Shown piece by piece: positions 43,492 through 50,741 of a stretch of 64,000 nucleotides of DNA. How positions within the stretch are numbered: position 1 is the first letter of the stretch; each line of letters starts with the position of its first letter. The DNA is from Bdellovibrionales bacterium RIFOXYC1_FULL_37_79 (GTDB lineage: Bacteria > Bdellovibrionota > Bacteriovoracia > Bacteriovoracales > Bacteriovoracaceae). The notes below the pieces were generated by a model, which made no database searches, was not told the DNA's origin, and was given only the letters and a program-made list of their open reading frames with translations. Where the stretch lies: the NCBI GenBank assembly GCA_001770015.1, contig MEQB01000067.1, positions 20,265 through 84,264 on the forward strand. Direction: 5' to 3'. The translations under genes were made by a program, and so were the position numbers.

Positions 43492-44892
43492 TTAGAGAAG
43501 AGGTGCCATAATTCTTCCAATGCCTTCAATGTAATTGGAACCAGTGTAATTTACAAAATGAGCCAGGCGGGTGGACTTGATAATCGGGTCAAACTGATCT
43601 TTTATCAATTGAACTTCATGTTTAGAGCTGAGAAGAACCCCCACTTCATAGTTGTAAAGTAAGCTTCTCATGTCAAAATTAGCAGAACCAATAAGCGCAA
43701 ATGTTTCATCAATGACAGTCAATTTTGAATGAAGCATTTGGGGATAAAAATAGTGGATGATTCCACCAGATAAACTGATCTGTCGCAGATAACTTCTTCG
43801 GCATAGATCAGGCAAGACATGATCGGAATGAAGTGGCACGAAAATCTGGACATCTATACCGCGGCGACAGGCAAGCTCAATAGCACGTGTTAGTGATTCA
43901 TCTGGAATAAAATACGGGGTGGCGATAAAAATTCTTTTTTTTGCCAGAAAAATTTGTGTCAAAAGTATATCGTAGAGTGGGTCTCCTGCGACGTCGGGGC
44001 CACTTGTGATCACCTGAATTGGTGTTTGATTTTTAATTAATTCTGAACCTTGATTTTTCGCAAAAGAAAATGATTGGGTGGGTTCATTAAATTTGCCGGT
44101 TGCAAAGGACCAGTCGGACATAAAAAGATTTTCAAAATCGGTAAGCGCTTCTCCTGAAATAAAAAAGCAAAAATCAATCCATCTTTTTTCATCACGTAAT
44201 TTCCCCATGTATTCTTTGGAGATGTTCATTCCTCCAAGGATTGCCTCCTTGCCATCTATTAAAATCATTTTTCGATGATTACGAAGGCTGGAATAACCGG
44301 AAAAGGGGACTCGAAAAAATGGTACAAAAAAAGCAAATGCTCCTTTTGCCTTTGTTAATCGTTTAAGTTTGTATCTTGGAAACCAAAATGAACCAACACC
44401 GTCCAGGAGTAATTTTACATCAACTCCACTTGATGCTTTTTCACATAATACTTCAAGAATTGCTTTTCCCACAAGATCATTTCCAAAAATATAGGTTGCA
44501 ATGTGAATAGATGATTTGGCATTTTGAAGTAAATGCATGATGTTTTGATATGTTTCTTTTCCGGTAGATAGTGGTTTAAATTGATTATTTTGGGTTTGGG
44601 TCGGTAAGCTGGATTTGTTGATTATACATTTGATTTCAGAACTTTCTCCAGATAATAATAAGGGATTAAGTTTTGGGTAGAGGGGAGCTTTTTTTAAAGC
44701 TATACGTTTGACTTTTCTATCACCAATCAAAAGATACATCGGGATTCCCACGTAAGGTAACAATAAAATGATAAGAAGCCAGGCAACGGTACTTCCTGGA
44801 GCGCGTCTTTCTCTTAAAACCTTTGAGATCAGGATCAGGGTTAATAAAAATGTAACAATGATGAGTAGTGAATTTAAGGTCCATATTTTCAT
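43492..44892 (-). CDS. cls: Cardiolipin synthase (phospholipase D superfamily)
   Basis: A 466-residue inner-membrane enzyme joining two phosphatidylglycerols into cardiolipin. Two N-terminal helices (about 7-28 and 38-58, the second with WLLIILLLPYVGIPMYLLIG typical of ClsA) precede two PLD domains with HKD motifs HRKMILIDGKEAILGGMN near 215 and HSKLTVIDETFALIGSANFD near 396. It overlaps the truncated EEP remnant by 4 bp and is the last gene of the operon beginning with the second PRC-barrel gene, so it falls under the island promoter. Assignment is firm. Confidence 0.94.
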   Translation of the reverse strand: MKIWTLNSLLIIVTFLLTLILISKVLRERRAPGSTVAWLLIILLLPYVGIPMYLLIGDRKVKRIALKKAPLYPKLNPLLLSGESSEIKCIINKSSLPTQTQNNQFKPLSTGKETYQNIMHLLQNAKSSIHIATYIFGNDLVGKAILEVLCEKASSGVDVKLLLDGVGSFWFPRYKLKRLTKAKGAFAFFVPFFRVPFSGYSSLRNHRKMILIDGKEAILGGMNISKEYMGKLRDEKRWIDFCFFISGEALTDFENLFMSDWSFATGKFNEPTQSFSFAKNQGSELIKNQTPIQVITSGPDVAGDPLYDILLTQIFLAKKRIFIATPYFIPDESLTRAIELACRRGIDVQIFVPLHSDHVLPDLCRRSYLRQISLSGGIIHYFYPQMLHSKLTVIDETFALIGSANFDMRSLLYNYEVGVLLSSKHEVQLIKDQFDPIIKSTRLAHFVNYTGSNYIEGIGRIMAPLL

Positions 44893-45071
44893 ATTGCACC
44901 CTCTTGATCATTTGTGTCGGTAAGATCATAATCATTAATTTTATCCAATTTTCCGTATAAAAAATGTGGTCGTATTTCATAAACAAGAGATCGAATCCGA
45001 GGTAAAAGTAACATTAAATTATTGAAGGTCAGTTCTTTGTGAATATTATAAGAAAATATTTTCAGGTGCAT
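44889..45071 (-). pseudogene. N-terminal remnant of an endonuclease/exonuclease/phosphatase (YbhP-like) gene
   Basis: A 60-codon frame whose first ~40 residues (MHLKIFSYNIHKELTFNN, then LLPRIRSLVYEIRPHFLYG) match the start of EEP-superfamily proteins, where the family normally continues into the LQE metal-binding motif. Here it runs off into an unrelated tail (KLDKINDYDLTDTNDQEGAI) and stops, so all catalytic residues are missing. Relatives (E. coli ybhP) sit directly upstream of a cardiolipin synthase, which supports the reading. It begins 4 bp after the PRC-barrel gene and ends in an ATGA overlap with cls. It may persist as a coupling peptide; I regard it as a decayed gene. Confidence 0.65.
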
Positions 45072-45075
45072 GTAG

Positions 45076-45705
45076 CTATAGCCTTAATTCATTTTTTGTG
45101 TTTAAGTTTAAATATTTGTTGGGTTGATTGATCAGCTTATTATGACAATTATGCAAAAGCTCCAGATCAGCTTCTTGGCAATTATTGACAATTATTTTCG
45201 ATTCTGCACAAAAAATACCTTTTATACATTGTGCTGGAATCAAGACATCCTTCATCGGCCAGCAATCACGGGTATCTACAATAAGTGAACTAATAATCCA
45301 TGTCGCATCATCAATAATAAAATCTTTGACGATACCAATCTCGCCGTTTGAATTTATGACCCGATAGCCAGTCAAATCACAAGTATTATTAAAATTGATT
45401 TCTAATTGGTTTTCGTTTTGAAAGATTTTTTGGAGTTTTTCACAATCTTGTTTATAAAAAAATGGACAGTTGTCAATTTGCATTTTGGTTAAGTTTATTT
45501 TCATAAAACGTTTTTTATTATTTACATACGCCAAGGTATGAAGGGAAATTAATACTTTTTTTGGAGTGGACCAATTACTATTGCTGACAATCAAATAATA
45601 GACTTTCCAATCATGATCATCAAAATAAAACTCTTCAACATTTCCAATCTTGCCGTCAAGACCATATAATTTATAACTTTTGAGTTTATTTGCATTGTTT
45701 AACAT
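45076..45705 (-). CDS. Protein with two PRC-barrel domains (second paralogue)
   Basis: A 209-residue paralogue of the PRC-barrel protein at 32.6-33.3 kb. It shares the opening (MLNNANKLKSYKLYGLDGKI against MLNNAKTLQGYKLASLDGEI), a second barrel at about 115-180 (SNGEIGIVKDFIIDDATWIISSLIVDT) and the intervening KMQIDNCPF. The mid-linker is shorter and the C-terminus diverged. I start at ATG 45705, which has AAGG 10 nt upstream as in the paralogue; an upstream ATG at 45732 is less likely. First gene of an operon with the EEP remnant and cls. Confidence 0.85.
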   Translation of the reverse strand: MLNNANKLKSYKLYGLDGKIGNVEEFYFDDHDWKVYYLIVSNSNWSTPKKVLISLHTLAYVNNKKRFMKINLTKMQIDNCPFFYKQDCEKLQKIFQNENQLEINFNNTCDLTGYRVINSNGEIGIVKDFIIDDATWIISSLIVDTRDCWPMKDVLIPAQCIKGIFCAESKIIVNNCQEADLELLHNCHNKLINQPNKYLNLNTKNELRL

Positions 45706-45739
45706 ATTTAGAGTACCTTGTAATGCAGTCAAGCGTAGC

Positions 45740-45787
45740 TAGCATTTTTGTTGGACAAATATCAAAACAATAATGAAAAGTAGTCGA
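45740..45787 (-). promoter_or_regulatory. Island promoter element, weak copy 6 (PRC-barrel/cls operon)
   Basis: On the minus strand, TCGAC-N4-TTTCATT-N12-TTTGTCCA-N4-AAATGCTA, 48 nt. The first box keeps 3 of 5 bases and the last spacer is two bases short, but the central part follows copy 5 closely (TTTGATATTT shared). The leader to ATG 45705 would be about 29 nt. Confidence 0.5.
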
Positions 45788-45834
45788 TGGTTTGAAAATA
45801 ATATTCGTTGTTAAACGATTGGAAAAGATTCTTT

Positions 45835-45877
45835 CAAAAAAATGAAATGTAGCCAATACTTGGACTACACTTCATTT
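45835..45877 (-). terminator. Rho-independent terminator of the BON lipoprotein gene
   Basis: On the minus strand, AAATGAAGTGTAG / CTACATTTCATTT (13 bp with one G-T pair, 12-nt loop) followed by a run of T. It lies 12 bp after the BON gene stop, which ends at 45889. Confidence 0.85.
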
Positions 45878-45888
45878 CTAATTCTTTA

Positions 45889-46206
45889 TCATTTAACGAC
45901 GAGATCATTCTTGACAGATTTAACCCCATCAACAGTGTAAGCAATATCTTCCGCAGTCGAGGCAATTTTTGATGAATCAACAAAACCGCTTAATTGAACA
46001 ACGCCTTTGAATGTTTTAACATTAATCTGCAAAGATTTAAGAGAAGCTTCTCCCAAAATGGCAGATTTAATTTTTGTAGTAATCACTGAGTCATCGACAA
46101 ATTGTCCAGTGCTTTCGGTGGTCTTGGTGCCTGTGCAGCCCGCTATGAAGGTGGCGGCTAATGCAATAGAAACAAAAAATTTACAAATACTCTTTAATTT
46201 TAACAT
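45889..46206 (-). CDS. BON-domain lipoprotein (OsmY/DolP-like)
   Basis: A 105-residue lipoprotein: signal IALAATFIAGC with lipobox, then one BON domain (VDDSVITTKIKSAILGEASLKSLQINVKTFKGVVQLSGFV... DGVKSVKNDLVV). BON proteins such as OsmY and DolP are osmotic/stationary-phase induced and bind phospholipid membranes. I start at ATG 46206, with AAAGGAG 9 nt upstream; the longer frame adds an unlikely leader. It has its own island promoter and terminator. Envelope-stress role is inferred from family. Confidence 0.9.
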   Translation of the reverse strand: MLKLKSICKFFVSIALAATFIAGCTGTKTTESTGQFVDDSVITTKIKSAILGEASLKSLQINVKTFKGVVQLSGFVDSSKIASTAEDIAYTVDGVKSVKNDLVVK

Positions 46207-46309
46207 AATGAAATCTCCTTTTTTGGTAAAAATATGAATAAATTTTATATTTTTCAAATTGCTTATTTTTTCACATCAACCAATATCCGCTTATAAATCA
46301 GCTGGAAAT

Positions 46310-46359
46310 TAACATATAAAGAATGAATTAATATCCAACCTAAAGTTAAACAATGTTCA
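46310..46359 (-). promoter_or_regulatory. Island promoter element, copy 4 (BON lipoprotein gene)
   Basis: On the minus strand, TGAAC-N4-TTTAACT-N12-TTAATTCA-N6-ATATGTTA, 50 nt with the standard spacing. The first nine bases (TGAACATTG) and the TAATTTCCA after the last box are shared with copy 3. The leader to ATG 46206 would be about 98 nt. Confidence 0.73.
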
Positions 46360-46440
46360 TAATTACGAATTTGTTTGAATTTATCTTGGCATTGGATATA
46401 CAGATAGATTGAAGTCCCGGTGAGTGTTTAGGAGCTTTCA

Positions 46441-47352
46441 ATGATTAATCCTTATAAAGTTTTAAATGTGTCCAATGATGCCACAATAGATGATATTAAA
46501 AAAGCATATAGAAATTTGGCAAAAAAGTATCATCCTGATTTAAATCCTGGACGTGAAAAAAAATCAGAAGAAAAATTTAAAGAGATTCTTTATGCCTATA
46601 AGTTAATAGGTACTGCTCAAGCTAAATCAAAGTTTGATCAGGGTATGTCGGAAGAACAAATACAACAACAGCATCAAAAGCAGTATGAAGAGTATATGAA
46701 AAGTCAGGGCAATCAAACACCGCATGGAAATTCATACTATGATACCCAACAAAATGGCGGGCGTTATTCATCTAATTTTCGTCAAAGTTTCGATGCAGAG
46801 GATATATTTGAGCAATTTTTCAAGAATAAAAAATCAACAGGTACTACTCGCGAAGATGAATTGTATAAAATGGAGGTAGATTTTGTTGATGCGGTTCTCG
46901 GGGGGGAAAAAATAATCACTTTGCCAAGTGGGAAAAATCTTCAAGTCAAAATTCCAGCAGGGATAGAAGAAGGACAAAAATTAAAATTCAAAAATTTGGG
47001 CTTATCAAATGGGGATGTGTATGTCCAAATAAATATAAAAGCACTTGAGGGATTTACAAGAGCAGGCCATGATATTTATACCGATCTATCAATTAGCTTT
47101 TTTGAGGCCATCTCGGGTGCAACCATCGATATTCCAACTATCGATGGGAATATTCTTTTAAACGTTCATCCCGGAGTTACTACGGGCACCAGGCTAAGAG
47201 TAAAAAATAAAGGTGTAAAAATGCATGGTTTGAGAGGTAATCAGATCGTCACCATAAAAGTTGTTATGCCAAAAGAGGTAAAACCACTTTTGCAAGAAGC
47301 TATCCAAAAAATTGAGAAAGATTTTTCTTATAATCCCAGGACATCAATATGA
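46441..47352 (+). CDS. DnaJ-class co-chaperone (CbpA type)
   Basis: A 303-residue Hsp40: J domain 1-70 with HPD in KKYHPDLNPG, a Gly/Gln/Asn-rich linker about 75-135, and the two C-terminal substrate-binding beta domains (EDELYKMEVDFVDAVLGGEKIITL, then GHDIYTDLSISFFEAISGATIDIPTIDG). There is no CxxCxGxG zinc finger, so it is CbpA-type, not DnaJ. It stimulates DnaK. AGGAG stands 7 nt before the ATG. It overlaps the CbpM-like gene by 4 bp. The region upstream does not contain the island promoter element. Confidence 0.93.
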   Translation: MINPYKVLNVSNDATIDDIKKAYRNLAKKYHPDLNPGREKKSEEKFKEILYAYKLIGTAQAKSKFDQGMSEEQIQQQHQKQYEEYMKSQGNQTPHGNSYYDTQQNGGRYSSNFRQSFDAEDIFEQFFKNKKSTGTTREDELYKMEVDFVDAVLGGEKIITLPSGKNLQVKIPAGIEEGQKLKFKNLGLSNGDVYVQINIKALEGFTRAGHDIYTDLSISFFEAISGATIDIPTIDGNILLNVHPGVTTGTRLRVKNKGVKMHGLRGNQIVTIKVVMPKEVKPLLQEAIQKIEKDFSYNPRTSI

Positions 47353-47606
47353 AAAAAACATTCAAAAAAAATATATCAGATGTTTCAAATTTGTGTAATA
47401 TTCCGGCAGAAGTAATCTTTCACTATATTCAGGAAGAATGGGTTTTTCCTGCCGACAAACAATCATTAATGCTTGATGAAGAAGATGTGGCAAGGATTGA
47501 TCTTATAAATCAACTCAAGGAAGATTTCGGGGTTAACGATGAGTCAGTGCCTGTAATACTTCATCTCGTTGACTATTTAAATGTGTTAATGCGTAATTTG
47601 AAATAA
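47349..47606 (+). CDS. CbpM-like chaperone modulator
   Basis: An 85-residue helical protein of the MerR-like/CbpM family: ISDVSNLCNIPAEVIFHYIQEEWVFP followed by LMLDEEDVARIDLINQLKEDFGVN, and VILHLVDYLNVL at the end. CbpM binds the J domain of CbpA and restrains it. The ATGA overlap with the CbpA-type gene fits that partnership. Confidence 0.85.
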   Translation: MKKTFKKNISDVSNLCNIPAEVIFHYIQEEWVFPADKQSLMLDEEDVARIDLINQLKEDFGVNDESVPVILHLVDYLNVLMRNLK

Positions 47607-47712
47607 AATAGGTACTATGATTTATATTTTTCTAAATTTTGCTTGATTTGCTATTTATTTTTATGCAAAGTAAGTTCATCAAATAAAACATTTATCAACC
47701 TGGACATATAAT

Positions 47713-48132
47713 ATGAAAGAATTTTTGCACACCATGATTAGAGTGTTTGACCTTGAAAAAAGTCTGGATTTTTATTCTATGCTAGGCCTTCAAGAAGTAC
47801 GTCGTGTTCAAAATGAGGAATATAAATTCACACTGGTATTTTTAAAAGCACCCAACTCTGAAGCTTTGCTGGAGTTGACTTACAATTGGGAACAAGATAA
47901 ACCTTATAGGACCGGTCGCGCTTTTGGTCATTTAGCATTTAGTGTAGAAAATATTTATGATTATTGCTCATATCTTCAAAGTCATAACGTTACGATTTTA
48001 AGACCCCCAAGAGATGGCTATATGGCGTTTATCAAATCTCCCGACGGTATATCGATTGAGTTGTTACAAATTGGCTTACGTCTGCCTCCCAAGGAACCGT
48101 GGGTAAGTATGAAGGATACCGGGACGTGGTAG
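47713..48132 (+). CDS. gloA: Lactoylglutathione lyase-like (glyoxalase I, VOC family)
   Basis: A 139-residue VOC-fold metalloenzyme. The four metal ligands of glyoxalase I are present in order: His6 (LHTMIRV), Glu in ALLELTYNW, His in GHLAFSV and Glu in GISIELLQI. The opening [19 protein letters not shown] is typical of GloA. It converts the methylglyoxal-glutathione hemithioacetal to lactoylglutathione. It starts about 106 bp after the CbpM-like gene and 10 bp before the ABC exporter genes. Confidence 0.9.
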   Translation: MKEFLHTMIRVFDLEKSLDFYSMLGLQEVRRVQNEEYKFTLVFLKAPNSEALLELTYNWEQDKPYRTGRAFGHLAFSVENIYDYCSYLQSHNVTILRPPRDGYMAFIKSPDGISIELLQIGLRLPPKEPWVSMKDTGTW

Positions 48133-48142
48133 AGGTTTTTGT

Positions 48143-48961
48143 ATGTCATCATTATCAGTCATTGATCTTTATAAAAATTATTCAAGGAAAAATCGACCGG
48201 TGGTGGAAGCTGTTAGGGGAATTTCTTTTGATATAAAACCTGGGGAATGCTTCGGATTGCTAGGCCCCAATGGTGCTGGCAAATCAACCACCATGAAATG
48301 TGTCACAGGCTTTTACCACCCTTCCAAGGGCTCAATTAAAGTGCTAGGTCTTGATATTGCCGCAAATCTAAGAGATGCCCGTATGAAACTGGGCGTGTGC
48401 CATCAAGATGATACGCTTGATACTGATTTTGCAATGCTTGATCAACTTTTACAGTTTGCCTCCTTTTTTCGTATTGATAAAAAAGAAGCGCTCCTGCGTT
48501 CAGAAAAACTGTTAAAAAGATTTGATCTTTTAGAGAGAAAAAAAGATTTAGTAGAATCGCTTTCTGGAGGGCTGCGCCGAAGGTTGCAAGTCGCCAGAAG
48601 TTTAATTAACAATCCCGAACTGCTGGTTTTGGATGAACCAACGACCGGGCTAGATCCTGAATCCAGAAGATCCTTGTGGGAAATTCTTTGTGAAGAGAGA
48701 AAAAAAGGCATGGCCATTTTGCTTTCCACCCATTATATGGATGAAGCTCAACGGTTATGTGATCGAGTTGCTATAATATATAAAGGAAAGATTGTGGCCT
48801 GTGATAATCCACAAAAATTAATCAGCGATGTGACTAATGATAAAATGATTAAAGAAGAGATTCGTCCCGGCATTACGATTGAAAGACCATCTAATTTGGA
48901 AGATGTTTATCTTTTACTCACCGGAGTCAGTTTGGCGGCGGATTTATCCGAGGGAGCGTAA
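48143..48961 (+). CDS. ABC-2 type exporter ATP-binding protein (NodI/DrrA type)
   Basis: A 272-residue ATPase with Walker A GPNGAGKST near residue 45, Q-loop VCHQDD, signature LSGGLRRRLQ, Walker B LLVLDEPTTGLD and H-loop LLSTHYMDEA. The C-terminal extension after the H-loop is as in NodI/CcmA-type proteins. Its partner permease begins 2 bp downstream. Substrate unknown; homologues export lipo-oligosaccharides, drugs or glycans. Confidence 0.92.
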   Translation: MSSLSVIDLYKNYSRKNRPVVEAVRGISFDIKPGECFGLLGPNGAGKSTTMKCVTGFYHPSKGSIKVLGLDIAANLRDARMKLGVCHQDDTLDTDFAMLDQLLQFASFFRIDKKEALLRSEKLLKRFDLLERKKDLVESLSGGLRRRLQVARSLINNPELLVLDEPTTGLDPESRRSLWEILCEERKKGMAILLSTHYMDEAQRLCDRVAIIYKGKIVACDNPQKLISDVTNDKMIKEEIRPGITIERPSNLEDVYLLLTGVSLAADLSEGA

Positions 48962-48963
48962 AC

Positions 48964-49743
48964 ATGGGCAGGTTGATGATTTCGCTTGGCTCGATTTATC
49001 TAGTATGGAAAAGATATGCCTATGTGTATAGAAAGAACATGGCCTTTGCCGTGATTACCACTTTTGTTGAACCATTTTTATACCTGGCTTCGTTTGGTTT
49101 TGGTTTGGGTTCAGTAATTGGAATTATTGATGTCGGTGGAATTCAGGTGTCGTATCGGGCGTTTGTACTAGCTGGAATTGTGGGACAAACCATCCTCTTT
49201 CAAAGTTTTTTTGAAGCCGCCTATGGTAGTTTCGTTAGAATGTATTACCAAAAAATATTTCAGGCCATTGCCGTAACTCCCGTTACCATCGAAGAAGTTT
49301 TATGGGGAGAAATTATCTGGGATGCCAGTCGTTCATCCACCTCGGCGGTAGCGGTGATGTTAATAGGAGTCGCTATTGGAGATTTTTCCATTTTGGGAGT
49401 TCTATGTGCTATTCCAATTTGTTTTCTTTTTGGGATGATCTTTGCAAGTCTTGGATTATTGGTCTCAGCGAAATCGCAAAGTATAGATAGTATAAGTTAT
49501 CCTCAATATCTTTTCATCATTCCCATGTTCCTTTTTTCGGGAGTCTTTTTCCCTTTAACCAATTTGCCAAATCTAATTCATAAAATTATTTTTATACTTC
49601 CTTTGACTTCAGTATTGTCTGTTCTTAGAACACTGGTGTTGGGCTTTACTTTCGAGTGGTGGGCACCTATTATTATTTCGGGCTGGGGTATTCTGCTGAT
49701 TCCGCTTGCAAGAAAGGCCATGATCAAAAGATTGGTGGCCTAA
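48964..49743 (+). CDS. ABC-2 type exporter permease (NodJ type)
   Basis: A 259-residue membrane protein with six helices. The start RYAYVYRKNMAFAVITTFVEPFLYLASFGFGLG and the segment PQYLFIIPMFLFSGVFFPLTNLP are characteristic of NodJ-family ABC-2 permeases. It pairs with the ATPase gene 2 bp upstream. No nodulation or polysaccharide genes are near, so the NodJ label reflects family only. Confidence 0.92.
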   Translation: MGRLMISLGSIYLVWKRYAYVYRKNMAFAVITTFVEPFLYLASFGFGLGSVIGIIDVGGIQVSYRAFVLAGIVGQTILFQSFFEAAYGSFVRMYYQKIFQAIAVTPVTIEEVLWGEIIWDASRSSTSAVAVMLIGVAIGDFSILGVLCAIPICFLFGMIFASLGLLVSAKSQSIDSISYPQYLFIIPMFLFSGVFFPLTNLPNLIHKIIFILPLTSVLSVLRTLVLGFTFEWWAPIIISGWGILLIPLARKAMIKRLVA

Positions 49744-49794
49744 TTGAATCTTCGTCTGAAAAAGGGGATCGTTTGTCCTAGTTAATTGTCAGAG

Positions 49795-50634
49795 TTAATC
49801 TTGCTTAACTAGTTTTATCCCATTTTCGGTTTTTTCCACGCAACCTGCCTTAAAAAGCGCAGTAAATGCTTTTTTAAATGCCAGTTTGCTGATTCCAAAC
49901 ATTTGGTAAATCTCTTCGGGAGAGCTATAGGTGGTTATAGGCAAAAACCCATCTGATTCTTTTAGGGCATCAAGGATAAAATCAGTATTTTCTCTTACCG
50001 CTTTCATTCCAATAGGGTTGAGGGCAACATCGACCAGTTTATCCGGACGAATTTTTTTTACGTAACCAATCGTTTTTTTACCAAGATCTACTTCGGTAAA
50101 AATTTCATTATGATAAATAATCCCAGAGTATTTATCTTCAATGATGACTTTAAATCCCAGAGGCGTTTTTTGGAAAGGGAGGATTTCAACTTTTTGTTTT
50201 TCGTAAAGTTCAATATTTTTAGCTTCAAGGAAATTTCCAAATTTTTGGGTGGCAAAAATGCGGTTGGTGCCTGGTTCAAGGCAAATGCGAACCAGATAAG
50301 ATGAACCGAGGGTTATATCTTCTTTCCTTTGATTGCCTGGCAGCAAGAGATCCTTGGATATACCCCAATCGAAAAAATAACCAAAGTCTGTTTCAGCCTT
50401 GGCCTTTAGGAAGGCAAATGAGTCAACTTCCGCATAAGGAATTTCAGCCGTGGCCAGAGGTTTACCTTGGTTATCGCTATAAATAAAAACTTCCAGTTGG
50501 CTTCCAATTGTGATATCAGGCGGTGCAACCGAGACTGGCAAAAAGATGGAATCATTTTCTTCGTTAGAAAGCTGGTAACCTGAATTAAGTTCTTTTGAAA
50601 TAATGAGAGTTTGAATTTTTCCAATTTTTATCAT
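49795..50634 (-). CDS. CvfB/YitL-like RNA-binding protein with S1-type domains
   Basis: A 279-residue cytoplasmic protein of the CvfB family: tandem S1-like OB folds (IFLPVSVAPPDITIGSQLEVFIYSD; GYFFDWGISKDLLLPG; YSGIIYHNEIF) and a C-terminal winged helix (YSSPEEIYQMFGISKLAFKKAFTALFKAGCVEKTENGIKLV). Homologues bind RNA and affect virulence regulators in Gram-positives. Convergent with the exporter permease gene. Family call is firm, target RNAs unknown. Confidence 0.88.
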   Translation of the reverse strand: MIKIGKIQTLIISKELNSGYQLSNEENDSIFLPVSVAPPDITIGSQLEVFIYSDNQGKPLATAEIPYAEVDSFAFLKAKAETDFGYFFDWGISKDLLLPGNQRKEDITLGSSYLVRICLEPGTNRIFATQKFGNFLEAKNIELYEKQKVEILPFQKTPLGFKVIIEDKYSGIIYHNEIFTEVDLGKKTIGYVKKIRPDKLVDVALNPIGMKAVRENTDFILDALKESDGFLPITTYSSPEEIYQMFGISKLAFKKAFTALFKAGCVEKTENGIKLVKQD

Positions 50635-50680
50635 GCAGTACCTTGTTTTTCTCTATGTTTTGTAAAAGTTAGCAATACCT

Positions 50681-50704
50681 ATCATAAATTTCATAATTTA
50701 TGAT
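50681..50704. repeat. Perfect inverted repeat upstream of the cvfB-like gene
   Basis: ATCATAAATT-TCAT-AATTTATGAT: 10-bp arms and 4-nt loop, followed on the plus strand by AATTTTTTT. The T run is on the strand opposite to both flanking genes (both minus), so it does not read as their terminator; it may be an operator for the cvfB-like gene or an AT-rich hairpin. Confidence 0.45.
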
Positions 50705-50741
50705 AATTTTTTTATGAATAACCTATTCTTATTAAATAATC

